The position numbers and the translations under genes are program-made. A DNA stretch of 64,000 nt from the NCBI GenBank assembly GCA_945643635.1, contig CALZFC010000136.1, forward strand, positions 394,501 through 458,500. The letters are read 5' to 3'. This DNA is from Allodiplogaster sudhausi. Lineage: Eukaryota > Nematoda > Chromadorea > Rhabditida > Diplogasteridae. Below, piece by piece: positions 11,540-23,200 of the stretch. The notes under the pieces are model-generated. The model was not told where the DNA came from, did no database searches, and saw only the letters and a list, made by a program, of their open reading frames with translations. Numbering within the stretch: position 1 is the first letter of the stretch; every line of letters starts with the position of its first letter.

Positions 11540-12102
11540 CTAAACAGGGACTGACCCAGCTAGGAATGGTTAGCCCCATTCTCTATCTGATAAGGGGCGA
11601 GATCATGCCATTGATTGCAAAGAACCAATGAACTTGCTGCAGAATATTAACGAGAGTGAAGGAGATATTACTTCATCTTAATTTCTTTCGGTATTATTCC
11701 CTGAGTTCCAATTCACCACCCTCCCCTCTGTCTCTCATTCACTCCCTCTCTCTCTCATTCTGTATCTCCCCCTCTCCCATTCACTCCCTCTCTCTCTCAT
11801 TCTGTATCTCCCCCTCTCCCATTCACTCCCTCTCTCTCTCATTCTGTATCTCCCCCTCTCCCATTCACTCCCTCTCTTCTTCTGTCTCTCAGAACGTCTA
11901 TATCCCTCTCGTTTTATTCCGGTCTCTTGCAGTCTGAAATTTCAAAGTCTATTCATTCGTTCGGTTTTCCTTCTGAAAAGTGGTTTATATAGTGCAGAAG
12001 GTCGACCTTGGCTATCCAATTCTGCTTCCCTCTGCTCTCGCTCTTATGCATTGTATCTGCCTCTCCATCCACACTAGTTACTCTGTTCTCAGAAACTTCA
12101 TC

Positions 12103-12148
<46 letters not shown>

Positions 12149-12687
12149 CTCTCTCTCTCTCTCTTTCTCACACACACACTCTCCTTTCAATTGTATTATG
12201 TTTCTATGACTTCTTTCTGGTGACCCCCTCATCCCGAAAAAGTCAACCTCAATCTTATGATGATGTCTCCTTGATGAATCATGCAACGGTATGAAAATTT
12301 CAGCATTTCATTGAACGATCCTCCGAATCGGTTGTACATTTCTGATCAGGAAGCCATCCAAAAAGAGAAATGATGAAAGAACCTGACCAGAAACAATGAG
12401 TGAGCCTCAATATACAGCAATCTTTCACTGCAGCTATAAAGCTCTAAAATAAAATAAGTATTTGCGCTAAGCCAATGAATTTGTTGCGCAAAGTCGGTTT
12501 TGGTAGCGTTAGGTTTCAACTGGGCATGCATCCGGAACTTGAAACCCGGTGTATATACATACGTATGAAGTAGCCATGACGCGCTTAGTATAATAAATAG
12601 AAGAAGCCAGAGTGAGAAGTCGCCCTTTAGATTATCGCTATCCTAATACGCGGCCGCGTTTCATGGTTTAGCGGAGGCATTCTTATC
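11540..12687. other. UGT upstream region, CT repeats
   Basis: Holds the UGT 5' flank, a 42-bp tandem repeat (about 11730-11880) and a (CT)n run (about 12106-12170). No coding exon is supported. Confidence 0.5.
11730..11880. repeat. 42-bp tandem repeat, 3-4 copies
   Basis: The unit contains CATTCTGTATCTCCCCCTC and CCCATTCACTCCCTCTCTC, repeated head to tail with almost no divergence. Confidence 0.9.
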
Positions 12688-13980
12688 GGCAGTTAATTAT
12701 TTGCACGGCGCACGTCCTTAAAAAGTGATTAAATGCACGGCGCACGACCCATTTGTGATTCTTTGCACGGCGCACGTCCTTTTTTTACTTTTTTGCACGG
12801 CGCACGTCATTGGGCCAGATTTTTTGCACGGCGCACGTCAAATTTTTTTTCTTCACTGGGGTTTTAATCGTGTTCAGTATGTTTGTAGTAGTTTTTTCTC
12901 GCTATTTTAGTCTCTTTCTCTATTTCCTGTCTTCCTGTACTCCCTCTTCTCACTCTCTTTCATTCAGACAACACCGATTCATTCTTTCAGAGGGAATAAA
13001 AAGGAACAACCAAATATGAGGTGAGAAAGGCAGTGTGTAGGCAGAGATGTAATGACACAGAGAACGAGAGTTAACCTCGTCAATCACATAATCTGAGCAA
13101 CTATGAGATGTTTGAGAATTCAGACAAGGGGATGCGAGAAGCGAGGCAGGGAATAAAAGCCTCTGTCGAAGGGTCGCCAAAACGGGGAAAAGGGAAAGGA
13201 ATGGCTCCTCGAGGAGTGGACTATCCTAGTGGGCAATGGTACTCGTAGGGGATAGCACAGAAGAACACCAGATAGATGAGGTGATAGTTGAAGGATGGAG
13301 AAGAGCCCTCTTCCGAGATGGCAAAGAGTTGTGCTAAGAGGCTTGAGGGGTAAGGCGAGAGTGCAGCAGAGAGTACAGGGGAGGCGAAGAGAGAAAACGA
13401 GTACTTCCTAACACTCTCTTCCTCACTACTCCTTCGCCTACTACCTACGACGGGATCTAAGTGATCTTTCTCTAACAAGTCCAAAGAAGTGGAGTGCGAG
13501 TTGTCCCCCCGTACAATCAGCTATATTTTCTTGCAATACCTTATCTTCTCAAGGATCACACACATCCTTCCTCCTTTCTCTTCAGATGTGAATGCTTTTC
13601 ATCGTGTCTCCCTCTCAGTAGCTCACCCTCCTCTCTTTATCTCTCTATGTCCTTCGTTTCTTTTTTACATCGCCAAAAGGTGTTGTCTGTATGAAACAGA
13701 GTATTGAGTGAGAAGAGGGAGTACAGTTAGACGTGAAATTGAGAAAGAGACTAAAATAGCGAGAAAAAACTACTACAAACATACTGAACACGATTAAAAC
13801 CCCAGTGAAGAAAAAAAATTTGACGTGCGCCGTGCAAAAAATCTGGCCCAATGACGTGCGCCGTGCAAAAAAGTAAAAAAAGGACGTGCGCCGTGCAAAT
13901 AATCACAAATGGGTCGTGCGCCGTGCATTTAATCACTTTTTAAGGACGTGCGCCGTGCGCCGTGCAAATAATTAATTGCC
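12688..13980. mobile_element. Long-TIR DNA transposon (Mutator-like), 1,293 bp, 9-bp TSD
   Basis: Terminal inverted repeats of about 288 bp (12688-12975) and 302 bp (13679-13980) begin GGCAGTTAATTATTTGCACG. The element is flanked by the direct repeat ATTCTTATC at 12679-12687 and 13981-13989. Each arm carries five spaced copies of TGCACGGCGCACG(T/A)C; the right arm has one partial extra copy. A 9-bp duplication with long TIRs is typical of Mutator-like elements. The interior (12976-13678) has no recognised transposase, so the element is non-autonomous. It contains short open frames on the minus strand that might be captured sequence. Confidence 0.92.
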
Positions 13981-13989
13981 ATTCTTATC

Positions 13990-14948
13990 AGAACGGTCAG
14001 ATTTATCTAGAGACCGCAGATACCCAAGATGACCCAAAATAAAGTTGGGCCTCGAACTGCAAACACCGGAATTAAGCACCCTACGGACATATTTATTGCG
14101 GCATAAAATTTATTTTTAAAAATCCGTCATGCCTTATTTATTTTGATATTGTGTATGGTGAATGCGATTTTTTTAATGAATAAATGTTGCCTAGACTGAA
14201 AATGTTGATCGGGGGCAATAATTAACCTGGGAATGCGTTATTGATGTAATAACTTACTTCTTGAACGCTGGATTTTCTAAAAGTATTCTTGCAACTTTTC
14301 GCCGAGTTTAAACTGAAATTGCGCTGTTGAATTATTTCGAGGCGATCATAAAGTACTAGCTAACATCAATTTTATGTGGTTTTTACTCGGCGCTTTTGTA
14401 CCAGCTAAAGTAAAAATACAACGATTTTAGCGGGTGTGTTAACCTCAATATAAGTCAAAATTTTTTTATTTAAAATTTATATGATGTGTGTGATTATCGT
14501 TGCCAATCATTCCAATCCTTGAATACTTTAAAGTAAAGAGAATCAGGAATGCAAAGTAGGGGCCACTAGGCAGAACCTGACCGCCCGGACTTCATATGAC
14601 AGAGTTGACCACATGACTCTGCTTACTGTAGCCAGCCCATATTGCTAGCGAATTATCAATCTTGAAACTCATTTTTTTACGTTAAATAGCAATACTGTGC
14701 AATTATTTTTATATTTATCAATTTCTCGCACTTCAATACCCCCTAAAAAAGGATTCAACTGGATTTTAAATCAGTTTTGAAAAATCATCTGCGGTCTCTT
14801 GATTTATCGTGTATGTATGCAGTTATGTATGTGCCTGCCTTTCTCATAGTGCTGTTCTCTACTCTCACTTCAATCTTGTTTTCTGTTCCTATATTATAAC
14901 TTCATTAGATTGTAGGTATCGATCTGTTCAGTTGAACGATCTCGCTCC
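13990..14948. other. Intergenic, nothing recognised
   Basis: AT-rich sequence between the long-TIR transposon and the nuclear receptor. It probably holds the receptor's promoter and possible upstream exon. The frame upstream of the receptor's ATG stays open back to an acceptor-like site near 14915. Confidence 0.5.
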
Positions 14949-16390
14949 ATGCCATCCCCATCCACCGTCACTTTGCTGGCAGAGCCTTCCACGCATCATA
15001 AAGGTCTTTAACATTTTATTTATTATTCAGAGCATTTTTATTTGTTTTGTTTTTGTTTTTTTTTTTTTTTTTTTTTACTTTTTTAACTCAGAGTAATGAA
15101 TGCTTATTGTTTTATTTATAGAAATAATCGGCAACTGTCTCATTTGCGGCGAGCCGTCTACAGGTTAATGATTAATAGTTTGTAACAATTGGATAGGAAG
15201 GCAATCCCATTTGTATTAAACTATTAATAATAAAAAGATTGACCATCGTTTTGGCGTTTTGAAGGAAAGCACTACGGCGTTGTGGCGTGCCTGGGCTGCA
15301 AAACATTTTTCCGTAGGTTAGACATCTAGTTGTTAGTGTGATCGGTTGAGTGAAAGTTATCTTGTGATAGGGAAGGAGAGAGAAGCAGGCAGCCTTCAGG
15401 GCAGTTGTCCAGAAGCAGGACACAATCTGCCGGAGAAGCGAGCCTTGTCCTTCCACCATCCAGGCCACTCGAGGACTCAAACTGTGCAGAGCCTGCAGAT
15501 ACAAGCGATGTCTGGAGATGGGAATGACCAGAGAAGGTTACTCTCCTTAATTATGTGCTCTCTCTCACCCTCATTCTTTCTCTCTCTCTCACTTTCACTC
15601 TCCTACGCTCTATCGCTTTATTTAATAGTTTATCACGGTTCCTTGCAGCTCTGCAGCCCCGTCGCGATTTGATAGGAAGAAGGCGCCTTCAATGGGCCCT
15701 TTCTCCACTTCAGCCGTCTCCACCGGTTCGGAAGTCATTTTTTCTTGAAGTTTTTTTTAAATATCAATCCAGCATTTTCATCTTTGTCTTTTGAATACAG
15801 TTTCTTAGGGAAACGAGAACTGGAACTTGTACTTGCTCTATTGACCAATTGCAGAGTGGCGGCCGCAGCAATCTGCTGGAGCTGATCAATCGGCTGACCG
15901 ATTCGGACGAGTACATAAGAAGAAGGAAGTTCAGTCTAATCCGCTCGAAGAAAGAAGCAGAACAACTCTACGAACAAATCGCGTCCCTTGGGGACAAACT
16001 TGGGAGGAAGACAGCATTCAAGGTAAGAATGGTTAAGAAAGAAGTTGGAGATGGATGAAGTTCCAGGCCAGAGTATCGGAGAAGTCGCTGTCAATAATCT
16101 TAGGAGGGGACATCTCGAACTGCACTCATATTGAGTTGCTTCACATGATGGAGTGGGCCGTTGGTCTGCCAGCCTTCCAAGCTCTGCCTCCCCAAGATAG
16201 GATTCTCCTTCTCCAGGTTGGTCTCTCCCTTCTCTCTCAGCCATCTCAACCATCTCTAGAAGTTTGCTGTGTACAATCTCATCCTGGAACACGGTTACTA
16301 CACTGCGGGGCAGTCAGTCGATGATGTTTGGCTCATCACTAATGGCACTTGCATGCCTAGGAATGTCGACATGCTGCCTGAGGAGAGCAA

Positions 16391-16430
<40 letters not shown>

Positions 16431-17367
16431 GCTCTCTTTCTCTCACTAACTCTCTCTGTCTTCCTCTCTCCCCCTTTCTCTTAGTCTCTGTGAAGCGGTG
16501 ATTGGCAGGTATCAGAAGACCGTAAATGGCGTCAAGAGAAGCTGTACAAGCAGATGACGGAATGCTGTATCGACGAGGTGGCGACTCCCTTCAGGAGACT
16601 CGGCCTCTCCCCCCACGAGATCGTAGTTCTGAAGATCATAATGCTGTTCCGTTGCGGAAGTTCAAGTGGCCATCGCTTAGGTCAGAAGATGCAGGAGACA
16701 GCTGTTCATTGATTCTGAGTTGCATGGAAGCCAGTGTCATTTGCATTGTGAGATGAAAAGTGAATACTTTCGGATGGTTCTTCAGGCATGGATGGTTGCG
16801 ATATCAGCGATGACTCGCGCAAGATTGTCATTGACTTTCGGAGTCAAGTCATTTCCGCTCTCTTCGCTCATTATGACCACATTCAATACGAGAACTACGC
16901 TGGTCAGGCTCTCTTCCTTTTTATTACAAATAAATTATATGGAAAACTGTTTATCTCCTGAAGTACACTTGTTTAAATTTTCTCTAGGGCTTAACAGCTC
17001 AATTATTGAATGTCAGTAATTATGATACTAATTACAGAGAGGTTTGGCAATGTTCTCCTGACCTTATCCGGGATAGCCACGGCTGCTGCTGCAATGCAAG
17101 AATCTTACCAGGTTTCACTCTTTATTATTTCCTTATTAAAAATTATAATGAAGACAGTATTTTACTGTTTTCTTGAACGCTTCATATTTCATCATACAGG
17201 GATTTATTGACTGCATGTTTTGATATACCTTGAAGCAATTGGAAGAATAAATTAACTTGAGATTTTTTAAGGTGATGCGCCTGTTTAAATTCGTCCGTTT
17301 CGACTTCATGAGCGAGCAACTTCTCTTCAATGTCTCTCCTCTCTCTCACCGCTCTCCCTTTCTCTGA
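14949..17367 (+). CDS. Nuclear hormone receptor (zinc-finger DBD plus LBD)
   Basis: Ligand-regulated transcription factor. The DBD is split over three exons. They read [10 protein letters not shown] (about 15120-15163), [16 protein letters not shown] (about 15262-15312) and [16 protein letters not shown] ... [14 protein letters not shown] (about 15395-15538). An A-box-like segment [13 protein letters not shown] follows (about 15650-15727). LBD exons give [15 protein letters not shown] (about 15855-16023), [15 protein letters not shown] (helix 3-5, about 16058-16215), [17 protein letters not shown] and [19 protein letters not shown] (about 16788-16905). The last exon ends with [16 protein letters not shown] and a stop. 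The second finger has 12 residues between Cys 2 and Cys 3 instead of the common 9, and the P-box is CLGCK. CKTFFRRAV and QPRRDLIG resemble nematode HNF4-like receptors; that affinity is inference. One exon boundary near 16655-16790 is uncertain. Confidence 0.9.
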
Positions 17368-17698
17368 GAACAGATCACTCTTTCACTTTCTTTGAGTAGA
17401 GATCTCTCTCACTTTCTCTGAATAAAGATCATTTGCATTCTCTCGCTTCAAACACATTCATCCATAACAAGATCGAGGCCCTTTTTGTCTGCCTAAGAGA
17501 GGCTTCTATAGTCGTTCATGCTCATGTAACTCTATTCTGATTCGTGTTTCTCGCCATCCCGGATTTTCCGCCTTTCACCTTCTCGTTCTATTCATTCGCG
17601 TCATTTCTCTGTTTTCTCTCTAATCTCTCTCTCTCTCAACTCGCTCTATCCCTTCTCTCTCAACTCGCTCTCTATCTCTTCTCTCTCAACTCGTTCTC

Positions 17699-17742
<44 letters not shown>

Positions 17743-17766
17743 TCCTTTCTCTCTCTCTCCCTCTCC

Positions 17767-17800
<34 letters not shown>

Positions 17801-17819
17801 CTCTCTCTCTTTTTCTCTC

Positions 17820-18045
17820 TCTCTCTCTTTCTTCTTTATCTCTAAATGTGTCTCTTTTTTCTTAGCTCTAGAAATGACGTGACCCACATGATCTCATTTG
17901 ATTATCGTGTCGACGGAGAGTGAAATCTCTTGATTCGCTTTCATTCTTCGCTTCCTGAATTCGCAGGCATGGCAATGGGAGAGTGGCTGGCAGTGATAAC
18001 GATATCTGGATGAGCCGATCAACCATGCAAACGGGTTCCTCTCTC

Positions 18046-18092
<47 letters not shown>

Positions 18093-18345
18093 CTCTCTCT
18101 CTCTCTTTTTCTCTCTCTCTCTCTCTCTTTCTTCTTTATCTCTAAATGTGTCTCTTTTTTCTTAGCTCTAGAAATGACGTGACCCACATGATCTCATTTG
18201 ATTATCGTGTCGACGGAGAGTGAAATCTCTTGATTCGCTTTCATTCTTCGCTTTCTGAATTCGCAGGCATGGCAATGGGTGAGTGGCTGGCAGTGATAAC
18301 GATATCTGGATGAGCCGATCTACCATGCAAACGGGTTCCTCTCTC
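17820..18345. repeat. 300-bp tandem duplication, two copies
   Basis: 17820-18040 and 18120-18345 are the same sequence at an exact offset of 300 bp, with three substitutions in about 225 bp outside the CT tract. The unit includes AGCTCTAGAAATGACGTG, GATTATCGTGTCGACGGAG and a splice-acceptor-like block. CT tracts of different length join and flank the copies. Confidence 0.95.
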
Positions 18346-18347
18346 TC

Positions 18348-18394
<47 letters not shown>

Positions 18395-18429
18395 ATCTCT
18401 CTCTCTCTTTCTTTCTCTCTCTCTCTCTT

Positions 18430-18481
<52 letters not shown>

Positions 18482-18659
18482 AAGAGGGAGGATGCCTATG
18501 GCAGCCTCCCTCCTTTCTCCTCTTCCATTCCTTGGATACCATTTCGGAGAATCTCCCTCGCTTATCCTCGCTATCCTGACCCTCTTTCGTTTTCTTCATT
18601 ACCTTTTCTTCTCTTTGTTTATATTCCTTTAACTCTCTATCTCCCTCTGTTTCTTTCGC

Positions 18660-18778
18660 TCCCCTCTCTTTCTTTAGCTCCCTCTCTCTCTCTCTTTCTT
18701 CCCTCACTCTCTCGTCATTCCCCTCTCTTTCTTTAGCTCCCTCTCTCTCTCTCTTTCTTCCCTCACTCTCTCGTCATA
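18660..18778. repeat. 59-bp CT-rich direct repeat, two copies
   Basis: The block containing CCCCTCTCTTTCTTTAGCTC and TTCCCTCACTCTCTCGTCAT occurs twice head to tail. Confidence 0.9.
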
Positions 18779-19589
18779 TGTCCCTCCATCAGTCGTAGTC
18801 GCCCTTTAGCAGATCGGCCTGTAAACTTGTTCTTTCCCCTCAATGCGAAGAGGCGCTAGCTGCCCAACCACAAGGCGTCCAGCTAGACAAGCATAAGAAG
18901 TATGCCCCTTCCCTTTTCCCTGGAAGGGGAGGTCACTACTCCCTTCTTCTCTCTTTCTCTCCCTCTCTCTTAATATTGTCTCCGCTCTCTTTCCCTTTAT
19001 TTCTCTCGCTCTCTCCTCCTTTTTAATTCAATCTTTATGTCTGTCCTCGTCCATTGCCTTTTTTCCGTCTTAACCTTTCTACAAGATTGACTTCTTATTC
19101 CCTGGCTTTCTCCTATTTTTCCTTCTTCCCTCACTTGTGCCTATCCTAATATTCTCTCTCTCTCTCTAATCAGCATTATCTTTATTTTGATATCTCCAAT
19201 GGCCACGGAGTCCTTGAAGATTCCACTTTCTTTGCGCTTTGTCACTAAAGGGCTTTGGCCGCCAAATAATCAAGCAGTTTCTAAGCCAATCCTTTTTATC
19301 ACACTCTTCAATATACTTTCCTTCCTCCATCTATCTCTTTAAATACATACATATTTCTCTGTTGCTCTCACTCTCTCTATCTCTTTTTCTTATTCGGTCT
19401 CTATCTCTCTCTCATTCTCTTTTTTTTCTGCCATTCAAGAGGTGCCCAATAGCAACTTTTTTCACTTAAAGAAGTCCGTCCACTCAAGCATTAAATTACT
19501 TCAACGTTCCATCTCATCTTCATGACTTACTCGCTGCCATTTCATTGCTTCTCATTCTTTTTTGTCCCTTTCCACGCCCTCTCTCTCAA

Positions 19590-19629
<40 letters not shown>

Positions 19630-19641
19630 TTCCTATCATTA

Positions 19642-19692
<51 letters not shown>

Positions 19693-19944
19693 TTCTGCTC
19701 TTTCTCATTTTTCCCTCTCTGATGCTCATGCTATCTATCTCGCGTCATGTCAAGCTCTTCGGTGACATTGTTTAACTCTTACCGGCCAATTCCGTTATCA
19801 TCACTTACCTTTAGCTGCGGTGAACGCTTCATTAATGTTTTTTTTTGCCGCTCAGAGTGTTCCTTCACTCATCACGGCTTATGCAGGCGATACTTTTAGT
19901 GCTATTTACATTCACCCTCTCTTAGCTATTCCTAATGAATATTG

Positions 19945-19975
<31 letters not shown>

Positions 19976-20292
19976 CTTCTCGCTCTCTCTCTCTTTCTCT
20001 GTCTCTCTTTCTTTCTCTACTTCTTCTCTTTCTCACTTATTAATTTAAATGAGGATACTTGAATTTATTATTCCTCCCTCTGATTCTGTCTCTAATAATC
20101 TCTGAGAGAGTGCACTCTTCCCGCAATCTTCGATTTCTCTGTAATAGAACGTAACATTCTGAGAGAATTCATCAATCACACATGGAAGAGCTTAAATGAA
20201 AAGTGAAAGGGGGATGGTGAGACGAATTTCAAATTGATGTACAGCAGTGTATTCGTCGTGAACCGTCTCAAGGTTCCCTTCTCTTAGCCAGA

Positions 20293-23200
20293 ATGCGGTG
20301 GCTCTGGCCGCTGTTGTGCCTGCTCTCCTTGGCTTCCTCGGATGACTTCTCGGATGGTTTCTCTGGCATCTCGGAGGACGAGAGTCCCACGGCTTCTTTC
20401 GTAGCTGACTCTGTCGTGGAGACCTCATCCTCTTCCTCGCAGCAAGAACTCCCTCTTCCTCTCTCCTCCAATGACCAGGAACTCTCTATGTGAGACCCAT
20501 CTTCTTCCCTGGATTCTTCAAAGTACCTAACTCTGTTTTAGTATGCTCGCCCTTGCTCCTCGTGCCATTGGGGAGGCTGCCATGGACGACGGGAAGTTCT
20601 CCGTTTGTCAGTCATATCCTCTGCTTATTCCTCCCTACAAAATCTTAAACATATCTACAACTATTTAATTTAGGTTATTTCTTTAAATAAAGATAATTGA
20701 AATGCGAATTCCTGTACACAATGGCGCTTATTACACGCAATTATCGAGACTAATTTGCATAAATGCCCCTTCTCCGTCTTCCTCTCCCTCCCACTCCTCC
20801 TCTTCTTCCTCCTCTTCCTCTCCCTCCCACTCCTCCTCTTCTTCCTCCTCTTCCTCTCCCTCCCACTCCTCCTCTTCTTCCTCCTCTTCCTCTCCCTCCC
20901 ACTCCTCCTCTTCTTCCTCCTCTTCCTCTCCCTCCCACTCCTCCTCTTCTTCCTCCTCTTCCTCTCCCTCCCACTCCTCCTCTTCTTCCTCCTCTTCCTC
21001 TCCCTCCCACTCCTCCTCTTCTTCCTCCTCTTCCTCTCCCTCCCACTCCTCCTCTTCTTCCTCCTCTTCCTCTCCCTCCCACTCCTCCTCTTCTTCCTCC
21101 TCTTCCTCTCCCTCCCACTCCTCCTCTTCTTCCTCCTCTTCCTCTCCCTCCCACTCCTCCTCTTCTTCCTCCTCTTCCTCTCCCTCCCACTCCTCCTCTT
21201 CTTCCTCCTCTTCCTCTCCCTCCCACTCCTCCTCTTCTTCCTCCTCTTCCTCTCCCTCCCACTCCTCCTCTTCTTCCTCCTCTTCCTCTCCCTCCCACTC
21301 CTCCTCTTCTTCCTCCTCTTCCTCTCCCTCCCACTCCTCCTCTTCTTCCTCCTCTTCCTCTCCCTCCCACTCCTCCTCTCTTCCTCCTCTTCCTCTCCCT
21401 CCCACTCCTCCTCTTCTTCCTCCTCTTCCTCTCCCTCCCACTCCTCCTCTTCTTCCTCCTCTTCCTCTCCCTCCCACTCCTCCTCTTCTTCCTCCTCTTC
21501 CTCTCCCTCCCACTCCTCCTCTTCTTCCTCCTCTTCCTCTCCCTCCCACTCCTCCTCTTCTTCCTCCTCTTCCTCTCCCTCCCACTCCTCCTCTTCTTCC
21601 TCCTCTTCCTCTCCCTCCCACTCCTCCTCTTCTTCCTCCTCTTCCTCTCCCTCCCACTCCTCCTCTTCTTCCTCCTCTTCCTCTCCCTCCCACTCCTCCT
21701 CTTCTTCCTCCTCTTCCTCTCCCTCCCACTCCTCCTCTTCTTCCTCCTCTTCCTCTCCCTCCCACTCCTCCTCTTCTTCCTCCTCTTCCTCTCCCTCCCA
21801 CTCCTCCTCTTCTTCCTCCTCTTCCTCTCCCTCCCACTCCTCCTCTTCTTCCTCCTCTTCCTCTCCCTCCCACTCCTCCTCTTCTTCCTCCTCTTCCTCT
21901 CCCTCCCACTCCTCCTCTTCTTCCTCCTCTTCCTCTCCCTCCCACTCCTCCTCTTCTTCCTCCTCTTCCTCTCCCTCCCACTCCTCCTCTTCTTCCTCCT
22001 CTTCCTCTCCCTCCCACTCCTCCTCTTCTTCCTCCTCTTCCTCTCCCTCCCACTCCTCCTCTTCTTCCTCCTCTTCCTCTCCCTCCCACTCCTCCTCTTC
22101 TTCCTCCTCTTCCTCTCCCTCCCTCCTCCTCTTCTTCCTCCTCTTCCTCTCCCTCCCACTCCTCCTCTTCTTCCTCCTCTTCCTCTCCCTCCCACTCCTC
22201 CTCTTCTTCCTCCTCTTCCTCTCCCTCCCACTCCTCCTCTTCTTCCTCCTCTTCCTCTCCCTCCCACTCCTCCTCTTCTTCCTCCTCTTCCTCTCCCTCC
22301 CACTCCTCCTCTTCTTCCTCCTCTTCCTCTCCCTCCCACTCCTCCTCTTCTTCCTCCTCTTCCTCTCCCTCCCACTCCTCCTCTTCTTCCTCCTCTTCCT
22401 CTCCCTCCCACTCCTCCTCTTCTTCCTCCTCTTCCTCTCCCTCCCACTCCTCCTCTTCTTCCTCCTCTTCCTCTCCCTCCCACTCCTCCTCTTCTTCCTC
22501 CTCTTCCTCTCCCTCCCACTCCTCCTCTTCTTCCTCCTCTTCCTCTCCCTCCCACTCCTCCTCTTCTTCCTCCTCTTCCTCTCCCTCCCACTCCTCCTCT
22601 TCTTCCTCCTCTTCCTCTCCCTCCCACTCCTCCTCTTCTTCCTCCTCTTCCTCTCCCTCCCACTCCTCCTCTTCTTCCTCCTCTTCCTCTCCCTCCCACT
22701 CCTCCTCTTCTTCCTCCTCTTCCTCTCCCTCCCACTCCTCCTCTTCTTCCTCCTCTTCCTCTCCCTCCCACTCCTCCTCTTCTTCCTCCTCTTCCTCTCC
22801 CTCCCACTCCTCCTCTTCTTCCTCCTCTTCCTCTCCCTCCCACTCCTCCTCTTCTTCCTCCTCTTCCTCTCCCTCCCACTCCTCCTCTTCTTCCTCCTCT
22901 TCCTCTCCCTCCCACTCCTCCTCTTCTTCCTCCTCTTCCTCTCCCTCCCACTCCTCCTCTTCTTCCTCCTCTTCCTCTCCCTCCCACTTCCCTCCTCTTC
23001 CTCTCCCTCCCACTCCTCCTCTTCTTCCTCCTCTTCCTCTCCCTCCCACTCCTCCTCTTCTTCCTCCTCTTCCTCTCCCTCCCACTCCTCCTCTTCTTCC
23101 TCCTCTTCCTCTCCCTCCCACTCCTCCTCTTCTTCCTCCTCTTCCTCTCCCTCCCACTCCTCCTCTTCTTCCTCCTCTTCCTCTCCCTCCCACTCCTCCT

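Larger units (their letters stand above)
17368..20292. other. CT-rich region with exon-like pieces of an unidentified gene
   Basis: Dominated by (CT)n runs. Some plus-strand pieces look coding and have splice-like edges. The piece at 17871-17920 joined to 17966-18032 reads MISFDYRVDGE then HGNGRVAGSDNDIWMSRS. The piece at about 18798-18925 gives KLVLSPQCEEALAAQPQG. The piece at about 19173-19243 gives YFDISNGHGVLEDSTFFAL. The piece at about 19857-19935 gives VPSLITAYAGDTFSAIY. Their phases do not all join cleanly, no start or family is recognised, and one copy of a duplicated exon carries a stop. It may be a decayed gene or a gene I cannot assemble. Confidence 0.35.

Noticed and set aside
12688..13980. 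Spaced TGCACGGCGCACG repeats as a CRISPR-like array
   Set aside because: The genome is eukaryotic, the spacing is short and irregular, and the motifs lie in mirrored arms of a transposon.
18790..18870. Possible tRNA-like fold
   Set aside because: No consistent acceptor stem, anticodon arm or B-box could be drawn.
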